Shown: piece after piece, positions 51,920 to 60,678 of the stretch
Position numbering within the stretch: the stretch's first letter is position 1
Layout of the letters: every line of letters starts with the position of its first letter
Source of the DNA: Vibrio sp. HDW18
GTDB taxonomy: Bacteria > Pseudomonadota > Gammaproteobacteria > Enterobacterales > Vibrionaceae
Length of the DNA stretch: 64,000 nt
Reading direction: 5' to 3'
Assembly (NCBI RefSeq): GCF_011306175.1
Contig: NZ_CP049913.1
Span: 1,426,001-1,490,000 of the forward strand
Position numbers and translations under genes: made by a program
The notes under the pieces: model-generated
Database searches by the model: none
Told to the model about the DNA's origin: nothing
The model's input: the letters and a program-made list of their open reading frames with translations, nothing else

Positions 51920-52951
51920 ATGAATCCAACTTTAAATATTAGTGATACTACAAAATTAGCTAGTCTTGTTCTTGCAGATAATATGGAAAGCTCAGCTAAA
52001 GCAATGAGCGAAGAGGTTAACACTCTTACATCGGCCAGAATTAACGGTGAAAAATTAGTTGATCAATCTAATCTTAGTGCAGAAATTTTGAAGCAGCAGG
52101 TTAAATCAACTGTGAGCACTACACCTGAGGTGGTATCGCAGCATAAAGCTGATTTTGAACAAGCTAGTGCTTATCTTGGGTCTGAGCAATTTAACACAGC
52201 GATGGAAATGGCACATAATCAATCTCCAGCGTTTGTAATGAATTTATTTGATCGTGGTTTTTCTTTGTTTCTAATGCTGCAAGAAGTATTTGAACAAATG
52301 CGGGATAATCTAAAAAGTTTAACTGGATCTTTGGTTAGCCTACGTGAAAAAGTGAGTGTGGCTCACCGAGATAATATCGTTACTAAAGGTCGCGAAGCGA
52401 TGGCGATGGGGATCTCTTCAGCTGTCTTAGGGGCTACCGTTAGTGGTATTGGTACAGCATCATTAGTTAAAAATACTAATGCTGCCAAAAAAGACATGGT
52501 GGATTTAGGTAACACTCTACCACAGAAAAAGCTCACTTTAGATATGAATAAATCGACACTCGATGCTATGCCGGCATCGGATGTTAATACTCGATTAGAA
52601 ATGAAAAAATCCATTGCTAATCTTGAGCAGGATATTGCGAGTGATAATTCGCGATATGATATCGCAAGAAGTAAAACGGATTTAAATCAAGTCAAAGGTA
52701 TGGCAATTCAGGGTGCAGGTCAGACGGTTAGTGGTGTGATTGATGGCTCAACTCAAGCTATGAATGCGCAGAACCAAGCCGCAGAGAACTTAACTGAAAC
52801 ATCCATGCAAACGTTGACTGAAACTCAGGAAAAGAATGAAGATTTAGCTAATCAAATGCGGGAAGCATTGCAAGAAGCGTTGCGTTCAGCTGTGGCATTA
52901 ACTAATGCTCAATCACAGTTATATAGTTCAGTATCCAGCAGTATTCGTTAG
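51920..52951 (+). CDS. sipC: T3SS minor translocator, SipC/IpaC/BipC family
   Basis: SipC/IpaC completes the pore and, in Salmonella and Shigella, its cytosolic tail remodels host actin. The 343 residues have an N-terminal region with SAEILKQQVKSTVST, a helical section around FVMNLFDRGFSLFLMLQEVFEQ (about 95-116), the single hydrophobic domain (AMGISSAVLGATVSGIGTASLV, about 160-183) and a coiled-coil C terminus with SAVALTNAQSQLYSSVSSSIR-like tail. The order sicA-sipB-sipC and the overall layout support the call more than residue identity, which is low, as expected in this family. Whether the actin-nucleating C-terminal activity is kept cannot be judged. Confidence 0.88.
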   Translation: MNPTLNISDTTKLASLVLADNMESSAKAMSEEVNTLTSARINGEKLVDQSNLSAEILKQQVKSTVSTTPEVVSQHKADFEQASAYLGSEQFNTAMEMAHNQSPAFVMNLFDRGFSLFLMLQEVFEQMRDNLKSLTGSLVSLREKVSVAHRDNIVTKGREAMAMGISSAVLGATVSGIGTASLVKNTNAAKKDMVDLGNTLPQKKLTLDMNKSTLDAMPASDVNTRLEMKKSIANLEQDIASDNSRYDIARSKTDLNQVKGMAIQGAGQTVSGVIDGSTQAMNAQNQAAENLTETSMQTLTETQEKNEDLANQMREALQEALRSAVALTNAQSQLYSSVSSSIR

Positions 52952-53006
52952 TTTTAAGATAATAATGCCATCTTAGTATGGCATTTATTTTTATTATGGA
53001 GTGTCT

Positions 53007-55925
53007 ATGCCAATTAGCAACAATATACGAGTGTCTAGTACAGGCACTTTAAGAAATCAAATTATAAATAAAACCGACCAAAAAAGACAAGAATTATCTG
53101 CCAGCATTCATAATATTAGTGTTGATGTCACTGATGCTGCTTTTGCAAGCAGCACATTAAATCAAGCGAAAAGTGAAGGGTTATTACAACAAGCTAAGCG
53201 TGATATTGGTGCTGAATTAGATAAAGGACCATTTAATCAAAAAATAGATCAATTAGTTGCTAATTTACGTGCTTCTATGACAGTTGAAGATTTGCGCGAT
53301 ATGGCTATATCGGCGGCTCCTGAACTTGCGGAAAATATTCGAGAATTAAGTACGATTAATAGTTTGCTTGGTCAACTTATCAGTTGTAGTGAAAGCGAAA
53401 CAGGCCAAGGACTATTTACAGAGCGTCAATTAAACAGCGTGATGGAAAAATTTGAGCGTTTAATCACAAAGGCGATTAACGATACCAAATCATCACATAA
53501 AGTCTCTTTCCAAGCGCAAGTCAGTCAGCTAGGTGAAGAGGTTCTTGAGCTGTTTCTTAAAATTCCTGAGGGACAGGAAGCAAGGCATCACTTTGAAAGT
53601 GTTGCGGTTGAAATTACCAGCCAATTATGTGCGAAAATTACCGATCTTGATCCTGGTTTAGTGGAGTCATCGATTGATGCATTTATCAATGCAACATCAA
53701 CGGGATTCAATGGCTACGTCGAATACCTAGATCTGCTGAGAAGACTTCCTCTACTATTGGCTCAAGCGACAGATTTACCGCCACCAAGTAGTGATGAGGT
53801 AGATGGATTACCAAGACGCTCATCAAGTGAACCGATTCAAAAGGCTCTAAAAGATTACGGCGCTAAACATACCCATTATCATACCCATTATCACTATGGC
53901 TCTCAGGCAAGCACTCCAAGCGTTCCTGAGATGCCGAGCTTTACTTTTAATCCAACATTTAATCCGGTTTTTAATCCTGTATTTACTCCAACTTCTAATA
54001 ATCAAGGTCAGTATTATAACCAATCGGCTCAGCAAGCCTCTCCTCAAACACCAGCTGTGGAAGAGGGCGTGACGCAATCATTAAATGATGCAGTATCTTC
54101 AGCTTCACCAGATGATGATTCAACGACGGCTAAACTCATTACTGCACAGGAGCCAACATTCTTAGCGAGTAGTGAAGAGGTGGTGCAAACTATGCCATCC
54201 AGCGCTCGATTAGCTGAGGCTGCAGCTAACTTAGCTGGTGTGTTAGATACCAGCGAGACAGGCATAAATCCTTTGGCTGCGAAGGCGAAAGTAGTTTCAG
54301 AAAAATTAGTTACGGCATTACAAGTGGCTCAATCTATTGCTGGAACAACTGGAACAACTGGAACAACTGCTGATGTTCAAGCTGTGGCCGCTAAAGTAAC
54401 ACCAACACAAGTTTCAACACTTTCAGCGAGTAATGAAGCATTGCCTCAGCCAGATTCTGCCAAGATTAGATTAGCGAAGGCAACGGCTAACTTAACTGGT
54501 GTGTTGAATATTTCTCAGACAAGCTCGCAGACTTTGGTTGAGGGAGCTAAGCGTGTTTCAGGAACCTTATTTGATGCACTGCAAGCGGCTCAATCAACAA
54601 TTGCAGTGGCTGCTAAAGTCGTGCCAGGGCATGTTTCTACATTTTTAGCCAGCAGTGAAGAGCTTGCTCAGTCGGCTTCTTCCAAAATGAGATTAGCTCA
54701 AGCGTCAGCTAAACTAACCAAGGAGCTAGAGCCAGACTCTAGCGCAGAAGCGAGTGATCTGATTGCTGGAGTGAAGCGTGTTTCTGGTGCATTACTAAAC
54801 ACGTTAACAGCGAGCCAATCTACAACATCCGCAGCGCAAGTGGCATCGGTGGCGAGCAGAACCGTGCGTGAGCAAACGCCACAATCTATTGTGAGCAGTA
54901 CAGTCGTGCATCAGCCTGCACTATCGACTGATCAAACAGTAAATGTGGCCACTGAGCAATCAATTGATCTCGGCACACCAGTAAAAGCATTAGCAGCCCT
55001 GAATGTGCAAGCGAAAGCCGTTTTAGCAAGCTTAGTTGATGGATTACAAGCACACCAAGCGGTTACGTCATCAGGTCCTATGCGTTTTGAATTGAAACGC
55101 TTAACTGCGGAAGCGGAAGATTATCTAACAAACAGTGATATTGTTCAGCTTAATCGACTTGAGCAGATCAATGGTCGTTTAGTTGGATTATTGAATACTG
55201 CTGATTCTAGTCAATCTTTACCAGCGTCTTTGCTGAGTGTAATTAAGAAAGTTGCAACTTCTCTAACCGATTTGTTAAAGGCAGCTCAACTATCAGCATC
55301 AGTAGTCTCTGGTGCTGTTGCTGCCGAGCAAAAACCGGTAACTAAAATTAAAGTTCCACAATTTGTTTCAACATTGAATGTCTCGCTAGCTAGGCCTTCA
55401 GTCGCGACTTTAGTTATGCCGTCTAGCCAGGCGACTGGTAGTGATGCAACAGATGCGGCAAGCCAAACAACTCAGCAAGAGTCATCTCTAGTTGATGCCA
55501 ATCAATTTATTGAAACAGCGGATGTTAAGTTGCATTCAGTGGCAAAACAGGCCTTAAAAGTTACCCAGTCTGGATCGGTAGAAGTTTCCTTTAAGCTTGA
55601 TCAAGATGGATTTATTGAGGCCACTGATGTAAAGCCGCATTCTGTCGTAACGAAAAAGGCTGTAAAAGTGACTCAAACGGGTGTTGAGGATGCTTCATTA
55701 AAGCCTGATCGTTCAACGAATGCGAAATTAAATGCAGCTAGTGCGGCCTTAGAGAAAACACTAAATCTCAATGAGTTAACGAGTAAGGAGCTTATTCAAC
55801 AATATGGTTCACTCAATATTGGAGCACAAGCAGTGAAAACCTCATTGATCGGTGAAGCAAAAAATGTATCGAAACAATTAAGTCATTTACTAGTGGAGAG
55901 TGCTAAAGGATATAAAACTAGTTAG
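53007..55925 (+). CDS. Large effector at the sipA/ipaA position with six vinculin-binding-site-like helices
   Basis: This 972-residue protein lies directly after sipC, where Salmonella has sipA (after sipD) and Shigella ipaA. The N terminus to about residue 260 is helical and resembles the SipA/IpaA chaperone-binding and secretion domain in layout, ending in RRLPLLLAQATDLPPPSSD. Next are RSSSEP (271-276), a histidine-rich patch HTHYHTHYHY (288-297) and three NPxF units (314-326). From about 390 the protein is built of diverged repeats, each ending in a helix of the pattern L..xxK.V...L...L. These helices lie at 423-443, 510-530, 585-605, 665-685, 742-762 and 947-967. They fit the vinculin-binding-site pattern of talin, IpaA and TarP. 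A 35-residue tandem duplication lies at 834-903. The ATG at 53007 has GGAG five bases upstream. No SipA-type C-terminal actin-binding domain is recognised. Confidence 0.8.
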   Translation: MPISNNIRVSSTGTLRNQIINKTDQKRQELSASIHNISVDVTDAAFASSTLNQAKSEGLLQQAKRDIGAELDKGPFNQKIDQLVANLRASMTVEDLRDMAISAAPELAENIRELSTINSLLGQLISCSESETGQGLFTERQLNSVMEKFERLITKAINDTKSSHKVSFQAQVSQLGEEVLELFLKIPEGQEARHHFESVAVEITSQLCAKITDLDPGLVESSIDAFINATSTGFNGYVEYLDLLRRLPLLLAQATDLPPPSSDEVDGLPRRSSSEPIQKALKDYGAKHTHYHTHYHYGSQASTPSVPEMPSFTFNPTFNPVFNPVFTPTSNNQGQYYNQSAQQASPQTPAVEEGVTQSLNDAVSSASPDDDSTTAKLITAQEPTFLASSEEVVQTMPSSARLAEAAANLAGVLDTSETGINPLAAKAKVVSEKLVTALQVAQSIAGTTGTTGTTADVQAVAAKVTPTQVSTLSASNEALPQPDSAKIRLAKATANLTGVLNISQTSSQTLVEGAKRVSGTLFDALQAAQSTIAVAAKVVPGHVSTFLASSEELAQSASSKMRLAQASAKLTKELEPDSSAEASDLIAGVKRVSGALLNTLTASQSTTSAAQVASVASRTVREQTPQSIVSSTVVHQPALSTDQTVNVATEQSIDLGTPVKALAALNVQAKAVLASLVDGLQAHQAVTSSGPMRFELKRLTAEAEDYLTNSDIVQLNRLEQINGRLVGLLNTADSSQSLPASLLSVIKKVATSLTDLLKAAQLSASVVSGAVAAEQKPVTKIKVPQFVSTLNVSLARPSVATLVMPSSQATGSDATDAASQTTQQESSLVDANQFIETADVKLHSVAKQALKVTQSGSVEVSFKLDQDGFIEATDVKPHSVVTKKAVKVTQTGVEDASLKPDRSTNAKLNAASAALEKTLNLNELTSKELIQQYGSLNIGAQAVKTSLIGEAKNVSKQLSHLLVESAKGYKTS
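54273..55907 (+). repeat. Six VBS-like helix repeats inside the large effector gene
   Basis: The repeated helix is coded at 54273-54335, 54534-54596, 54759-54821, 54999-55061, 55230-55292 and 55845-55907. Examples are LVEGAKRVSGTLFDALQAAQ and LLSVIKKVATSLTDLLKAAQ; the positions Leu1, Lys6, Val8, Leu12 and Leu16 are mostly shared. The first three units sit in longer repeats of 75-87 residues that also share an upstream RLA-A-ANL-GVL helix. The DNA copies have diverged, so the expansion is not recent. Confidence 0.8.
55506..55715 (+). repeat. Tandem 105-base duplication (35 codons x 2) in the effector gene
   Basis: Units 55506-55610 and 55611-55715 code for FIETADVKLHSVAKQALKV... and FIEATDVKPHSVVTKKAVKV.... 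They are clearly related but substituted. The unit separates the fifth and sixth VBS-like helices. Confidence 0.75.
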
Positions 55926-55957
55926 TGATGAGTAAATAATACAAGTCACATTACCTT

Positions 55958-55985
55958 AGGATAGCTCTCTACTGAGAGCCATCCT
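55958..55985 (+). terminator. Stem-loop between convergent effector-region genes
   Basis: AGGATAGCTCTC and GAGAGCCATCCT pair with one mismatch around TACT. It lies 33 bases after the large effector stop and 67 before the end of the convergent unknown gene. Confidence 0.65.
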
Positions 55986-56051
55986 TGGTATCTTCGATAA
56001 ACTAATTAAACAGAAAGTTATTGTTCTATCAATATTAAATTAATGATTTGT

Positions 56052-58628
56052 TTATAATCGAGAAACTTCAACTAATGGTTTGTCTTTCTCTTGATTATCT
56101 TTATCCCTTGGATGCAAATTAAGGACTCTTAATACTTTGGTTCCCAGTTTATTAGCACTGAGAGTGTTTTGTTTATAAACATCTGGTTTCCACCACTTTT
56201 CAGTGATAATGTCAAGCCAAGGAGAAACTTGTTTTTCTAAAAAGGTTTCGAAATGCTCTCTCGCCTCATTAAAGACAGTTTGATTAAAGGGCTGTTCATT
56301 GACTTTTTTCATCGATGAGAAGAAATTTTCTTTTAAAGCTATAATTTCGGCTTTGTCTGTATCGTTAGCCCGATCGATTAGTTCAGTAAAAAAGTAATCA
56401 ACTTCCTTGGCTAATAAACCTTGTTGTTCGGAGATGTTTTTAAATAATTCAATATAGTTATGCTTGTTTTGTTCAAAGAACTCATCCCACTCAGGGTTGT
56501 GGATTGTTGATCCATGGCTAGTATAAGCATGGTTAAAACGCATCATGCTACATGTTAAATCATTCGTTCCAATATTCTCACTAATAATATTGGTTTTACT
56601 TTTACTTAAACCTAGATTGGCACCTAAAACAACCCCTACACCACCAGAAGCACTAATCTCTCCGCCTAGCGTTTGGGTAAGAGCACTCCGAGTAAATTGT
56701 TTTCTCCAGCCTTTACTACCAGGAAAACTATCATGTTGGCTATAATTAGGTTTAAACCAGCGAGTTGTATGGGATACCGCTATATTGCCGAACATATCAG
56801 GAGTAAAAGTCAATGAACCTACAAGCTCTCCCAGCCCTTGACTGGTTAATGTCTCAGTTATTTTGGTTTTAAGTTGCTCAAAATTTAACATACTTAAGGC
56901 TCCTGATGCCTGACCGGTTATAACAACTTGTATAAACTTGCCATCTTTGACTCGGCTACAATGTTTAAAGTCACGATGATTAATTTCTAATTTTCCTGAG
57001 AAAGGTCCGACAGATAAACCAAAGCTAGATTTATTGTCAATTAATTTTAAATTGAGAACATTAGGTAATGTTGTTAATTTTCTTAACTTTTGAGCTGAGT
57101 ATGAGAAGTCTGGATTGTATATTAATGCCTCACAACGATCGATGATATCGGTATCTTCAATTTCTGGTTGGTTTAAATTTTGTACGATGTATGCATGGCT
57201 GGCTGCAGCATGCTGCAAAAATTGATGTCGGCCGATCGCAGACCATCGATCTTCTATGCTATGCTTTTCGGCTTTTAAAGCTTGTTTCAAATGTGAATTA
57301 GCATTTAAGTTTAATTTTTCACCATCGTATCTTTTTACAACACTATTATAATTGAGTACATCTCTCTCTAACACACTCAGCAGATGTAATAAATTTTTTC
57401 GACTATTATCAGAGTCAATTTCACCTTTCATTTTAATGTAAAACTCACGAGGCAGCTGACTGATTCGATTCAGGTCTTGTATAAAATGTTGATACCCCTC
57501 GGCTTTGATTCCTAGCAGAGTTATAGATTGGTTGGCTGAAACTTCTACCGCAGCTTCAAGATCTTTTAGTCCGGCATTTGTTTTAGCTCCTAGATCGATC
57601 GAAGTGGCGTCTAAATTCGCGATGTTAGTGAGCATATGGACGGGTTTTATACAAAAAACATCCGAATTTAAACCAAGGACAGATTGCATTAAGTCATTTA
57701 ATCTCAGCGATGTGCTGTAAGCCTCTTGCTGAGCCTGATGCAAAGTTTTTCGGGATTTTAGTGATAGCTTGTCGATGAAAGAGTGTTTCATTTTAGATAA
57801 TGAAAATTTAACCTTTTCATTTTTTGCCAAATGTTCGAGAGATGAAAACTCCTGTTGTATTATCTTTTCATATTTTACTTTTGCTTTGGCATTCAAATTT
57901 GCTGCTGTAAAATCAAAGTCAGCACCGCCATTGATTGAACTTGACGAGATATGTTGTGAAAATATAGTTTTATCATCATCAATAAATGTATTGTGGGTGA
58001 TTTCAGTCTCTAATCCTGCGCTAATACTGGTGTTTAGACCTGTCGAATTAACTTTGGCACCTGAACCACAGCCAATATTTACACCCAGTTTAGTGGTGCT
58101 TTTAAATGCTGCATCTGCTTGTTTCATAAATTGCAATTCAGTCATTCTTTTTATAAGATGCTGATCGCTTTTCATTTTTACCCAGCTAGCTTCTAACTGA
58201 ATGTTAATGAGTTTTACGAGTTCTTTTAGCTCTCCTTTAGGTAATAATCCTGAGAGTTTATTCATATATAACGATAATAATCCTAAGTCATGCGGATTTA
58301 TTTTTTCATCACTACTACTATTCAGTAATGTATTCATTCTACTTAATGTAGCATCAATTTTTTTTATTTTAATTGAATTATTTAGATGTTGATTAAGTCT
58401 GCTTATAACTACAGATAAATCATGTGTTAAAATATTACCATCTTCATTACCTAGGACAATAGGTAATGGTGTGCTATCAATAATATTTTCATTACCTCCT
58501 AGTGTGGTTATTCTATCATTAGTATTCGATACCCTTGTTGTTGTAAGAGTATCTTTTCTTTTATTACTTAAATTACCTTGATTCAATCTATTAGTACTAT
58601 CTATCCTATATGATTTATAATGTGGCAT
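56052..58628 (-). CDS. Large unknown protein between the translocon and apparatus operons, effector candidate
   Basis: This 858-residue protein is not recognised. It is the only gene of the visible island on the minus strand. The first 60 residues are polar and rich in Ser, Thr and Asn with no signal peptide, fitting a T3SS secretion signal. Residues about 185-255 alternate polar and hydrophobic residues with many Gly, Ser and Asn (VNIGCGSGAKVNSTGLNTSI), a beta-sheet-like pattern that recurs near 345-385 and 540-720 (GGEISASGGVGVVLGANLGL). Helical segments separate these parts and dominate the C-terminal 150 residues. The regular beta strands could form a barrel-like or solenoid fold, but no catalytic motif is seen. 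The ATG at 58628 is followed by MPHYKSYRID. Codon use is AT-rich like its neighbours. Confidence 0.72.
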   Translation of the reverse strand: MPHYKSYRIDSTNRLNQGNLSNKRKDTLTTTRVSNTNDRITTLGGNENIIDSTPLPIVLGNEDGNILTHDLSVVISRLNQHLNNSIKIKKIDATLSRMNTLLNSSSDEKINPHDLGLLSLYMNKLSGLLPKGELKELVKLINIQLEASWVKMKSDQHLIKRMTELQFMKQADAAFKSTTKLGVNIGCGSGAKVNSTGLNTSISAGLETEITHNTFIDDDKTIFSQHISSSSINGGADFDFTAANLNAKAKVKYEKIIQQEFSSLEHLAKNEKVKFSLSKMKHSFIDKLSLKSRKTLHQAQQEAYSTSLRLNDLMQSVLGLNSDVFCIKPVHMLTNIANLDATSIDLGAKTNAGLKDLEAAVEVSANQSITLLGIKAEGYQHFIQDLNRISQLPREFYIKMKGEIDSDNSRKNLLHLLSVLERDVLNYNSVVKRYDGEKLNLNANSHLKQALKAEKHSIEDRWSAIGRHQFLQHAAASHAYIVQNLNQPEIEDTDIIDRCEALIYNPDFSYSAQKLRKLTTLPNVLNLKLIDNKSSFGLSVGPFSGKLEINHRDFKHCSRVKDGKFIQVVITGQASGALSMLNFEQLKTKITETLTSQGLGELVGSLTFTPDMFGNIAVSHTTRWFKPNYSQHDSFPGSKGWRKQFTRSALTQTLGGEISASGGVGVVLGANLGLSKSKTNIISENIGTNDLTCSMMRFNHAYTSHGSTIHNPEWDEFFEQNKHNYIELFKNISEQQGLLAKEVDYFFTELIDRANDTDKAEIIALKENFFSSMKKVNEQPFNQTVFNEAREHFETFLEKQVSPWLDIITEKWWKPDVYKQNTLSANKLGTKVLRVLNLHPRDKDNQEKDKPLVEVSRL

Positions 58629-59239
58629 ATTATATGTCCTGTTTATTGATATGGTATTAACTCATTATATAAAATCTCATCGAACATAAATTGAATATCG
58701 TCTAAAAAATAGAGGCTTTCATAATATTTTATTTATTACCTCATTGCTTATAACCTACCTACTTAAAACTGCGGCGGTGTTGGCTACGCTTGTTCACTGC
58801 AGTCACATGGTTTGTCTATACTCATAGGACTGATTTTCACCACCTGTAACTCCAAGTAATTTGGGAACAGATACCTATCTTAAGTTGCTATTTGTAATGA
58901 GTAAGCAGAATTCGTTATTATGTGTGTATATGAATATTGTGGTGGTGTGATACAGTACGCTAGCAATTCATGTAGGATGATTCTTACGGATTTGGCCATG
59001 TTAATTGATTGGTAGTAAAGGTTGTGTTGTTTCTATTGGTTGTTTTTTGATCTGATTGTATTTTGTACAGTTGTAGGGTGTTTTTTTACAAAAAGAGGCA
59101 AATCACTCTATTTCACTTTTTTTTTGTGCTAATCTGGCTAGAATAATTTCAATAGTGTTTCTAGTAATAAAGCATTAAAAGTCAGTCTCTGAAGTGGTGA
59201 ATAAGATCTAAGCTATATCGATCCATGGAGTTACATGTA
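58629..59239. other. AT-rich control region between the effector and apparatus genes
   Basis: The gap of about 610 bases separates the leftward unknown gene from the rightward regulator and apparatus operon. It holds an ERIC-like element (58749-58868), poly-T tracts near 59088 and 59120 and AT-rich DNA typical of H-NS-bound promoters. No gene is seen. Promoters of both flanking units are expected here. Confidence 0.5.
58749..58868. repeat. Diverged ERIC-like repeat inside the T3SS island
   Basis: The block order CTACTTAAAACTGCGGCGGT, GTTGGCTACGCTTGTTCACT, AGTCACATGGTTTGTCTATA, CTCATAGGACTG and CTGTAACTCCAAGTAATTTG follows the copy at 6762. It has substitutions and a short loss in the right arm. 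Confidence 0.75.
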
Positions 59240-59668
59240 ATGATTATGTATGTTTTAAATGTTGTTAATGAAAAGTTAACTATAGATGAAAGTTGTAATA
59301 GTATTACAGACTCAAGTGGAAATGAAATAAAATTACGATATAAAGAATCAAGCCTCTTAATGCTTTTGATTAAAAGGTATCCCAATAATGTTTCTAGAAA
59401 AGAAATTGCTGAAGAAGTATGGGCTGGTACCTATGTATTTGATGAAACAATCAATCAAACGATAAAGAACCTAAGGAATGCATTAAAAGATAAGAAAAAA
59501 GATATCATCAGCACAGTGCCAAGATTTGGTTACAAGTTAACTGTTGAGCCATATACTTTTAATAAAAGTCGATTTGGTTCTAATTCGATGCTTAATAAAA
59601 ACTTTAAAAAAGTAAGAGTATATAGTTATGAAGACGTGTTACGTACATCTACTGGACGGTCCACTTAA
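59240..59668 (+). CDS. Winged-helix transcriptional regulator at the head of the apparatus operon
   Basis: The 142-residue protein has an OmpR/ToxR-type winged-helix DNA-binding domain over residues about 20-105. VSRKEIAEEVWAG is the first helix region, DETINQTIKNLRNAL the recognition helix, and ISTVPRFGYKL the wing, all close to CadC, ToxR and HilA N-terminal domains. There is no receiver domain, no membrane segment and no TPR domain. It therefore differs from ToxR/VtrA (membrane-bound) and from HilA (long C-terminal domain). The start may be ATG 59240 (GGAG nine bases upstream), 59225 or 59246. Its end overlaps the prgH-like gene by 41 bases. A role in activating this operon is inferred from position. 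Confidence 0.82.
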   Translation: MIMYVLNVVNEKLTIDESCNSITDSSGNEIKLRYKESSLLMLLIKRYPNNVSRKEIAEEVWAGTYVFDETINQTIKNLRNALKDKKKDIISTVPRFGYKLTVEPYTFNKSRFGSNSMLNKNFKKVRVYSYEDVLRTSTGRST

Positions 59669-60668
59669 ACATGAAACAATTTATGTAGAAGATCAAGTTA
59701 GATTTATCTTTTATAAAGAACAGAAAGTAGAAGAGTACGAAACTACTGACTTTTTAATTAGAAGTGATGTGGAATTTATATTAACAGTTAATAAAGAAAA
59801 AGAGCTAATAAATCTTAATACTGAAGATGATATAAATGCTGTTTTCTTCTTTGAAGATGGAAAAATTGAAACGATTCCTATTCAAGGAAGTATGGATTTT
59901 TCTCTTTATAATGTAAAGAAGCTAAGTTTTTCATCTATTCCATTTTCAATGGCAGTCAATAGTGTTGAAGACCTTCAAGTGATTGAAAATTTATCATTTG
60001 GACAGAAAATAACTAAAAAAATGTTTATCTCTATTCTGTTGTTTGTAATGCTGATTAGTCTTATTTCACTAGCGCTATTTAAAGTTATGAGTGAAAAAAA
60101 TCATAATTTATGGTTTGTTAATGAATTTCACTTAATGAAGCATGATGTAAGTAAATTAGCAGATGGTGATTTTATCGTAGAAACAAGATTAAGACATGAA
60201 ATAACAGAATTTTTGAATCAAGCAAACTTGAATTTTATTAATTTTGATATCATCCATAATGAGAAAAAAGGTAAGGTAACTTTAAGAATTTATGTTTTTG
60301 AAATTGAACAATACCAATATGAAGAGGTTATTTTAAATAAATTCAATCGATGGATCGATTCAATTGATGTTCAAGTTAAAAATATTGATAACATGTATTC
60401 TGATTATAATAGAATAGCAGATAAATATGGATTGGATAAGATTGATAGTAAACTTCTAACCTTTAGTTTAATCCAGATTAATTTGAAGTCTAATAATATT
60501 AAATTTGATTCAATAAATAACGATGTTAGGGTTTTTTTTCAACGCTGGGGTAATCGATATATTGATTTTAATGTTATCCTAGAAGATGAAAAAGTTGTAC
60601 CATTTGAGTTTATACTTAAAAACAACAATGGATTTGTAATTAAAACCCTAAGTGGTTACCAAATATAA
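59628..60668 (+). CDS. sctD: T3SS inner-membrane ring protein, PrgH/MxiG/EprH (SctD)
   Basis: SctD forms the outer of the two inner-membrane rings of the injectisome. The 346 residues have an N-terminal cytoplasmic FHA-like domain (about 1-125), one membrane segment (MFISILLFVMLISLISLALF, about 132-152) and a large periplasmic part (155-346) with ring-building modules. The length is close to PrgH (392) and MxiG (371). Overall identity is low, but the position directly before a PrgI-type needle gene and the topology are decisive. The start overlaps the regulator gene in another frame, and the needle gene follows ten bases later. Confidence 0.88.
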   Translation: MKTCYVHLLDGPLKHETIYVEDQVRFIFYKEQKVEEYETTDFLIRSDVEFILTVNKEKELINLNTEDDINAVFFFEDGKIETIPIQGSMDFSLYNVKKLSFSSIPFSMAVNSVEDLQVIENLSFGQKITKKMFISILLFVMLISLISLALFKVMSEKNHNLWFVNEFHLMKHDVSKLADGDFIVETRLRHEITEFLNQANLNFINFDIIHNEKKGKVTLRIYVFEIEQYQYEEVILNKFNRWIDSIDVQVKNIDNMYSDYNRIADKYGLDKIDSKLLTFSLIQINLKSNNIKFDSINNDVRVFFQRWGNRYIDFNVILEDEKVVPFEFILKNNNGFVIKTLSGYQI

Positions 60669-60678
60669 AGAGAGCGTT

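Noticed and set aside
53007..55925. Identification of the large effector as a full SipA homologue
   Set aside because: The C-terminal actin-binding domain of SipA is not recognisable; only the position and N-terminal layout agree, and the repeat helices fit IpaA-type vinculin-binding sites better.
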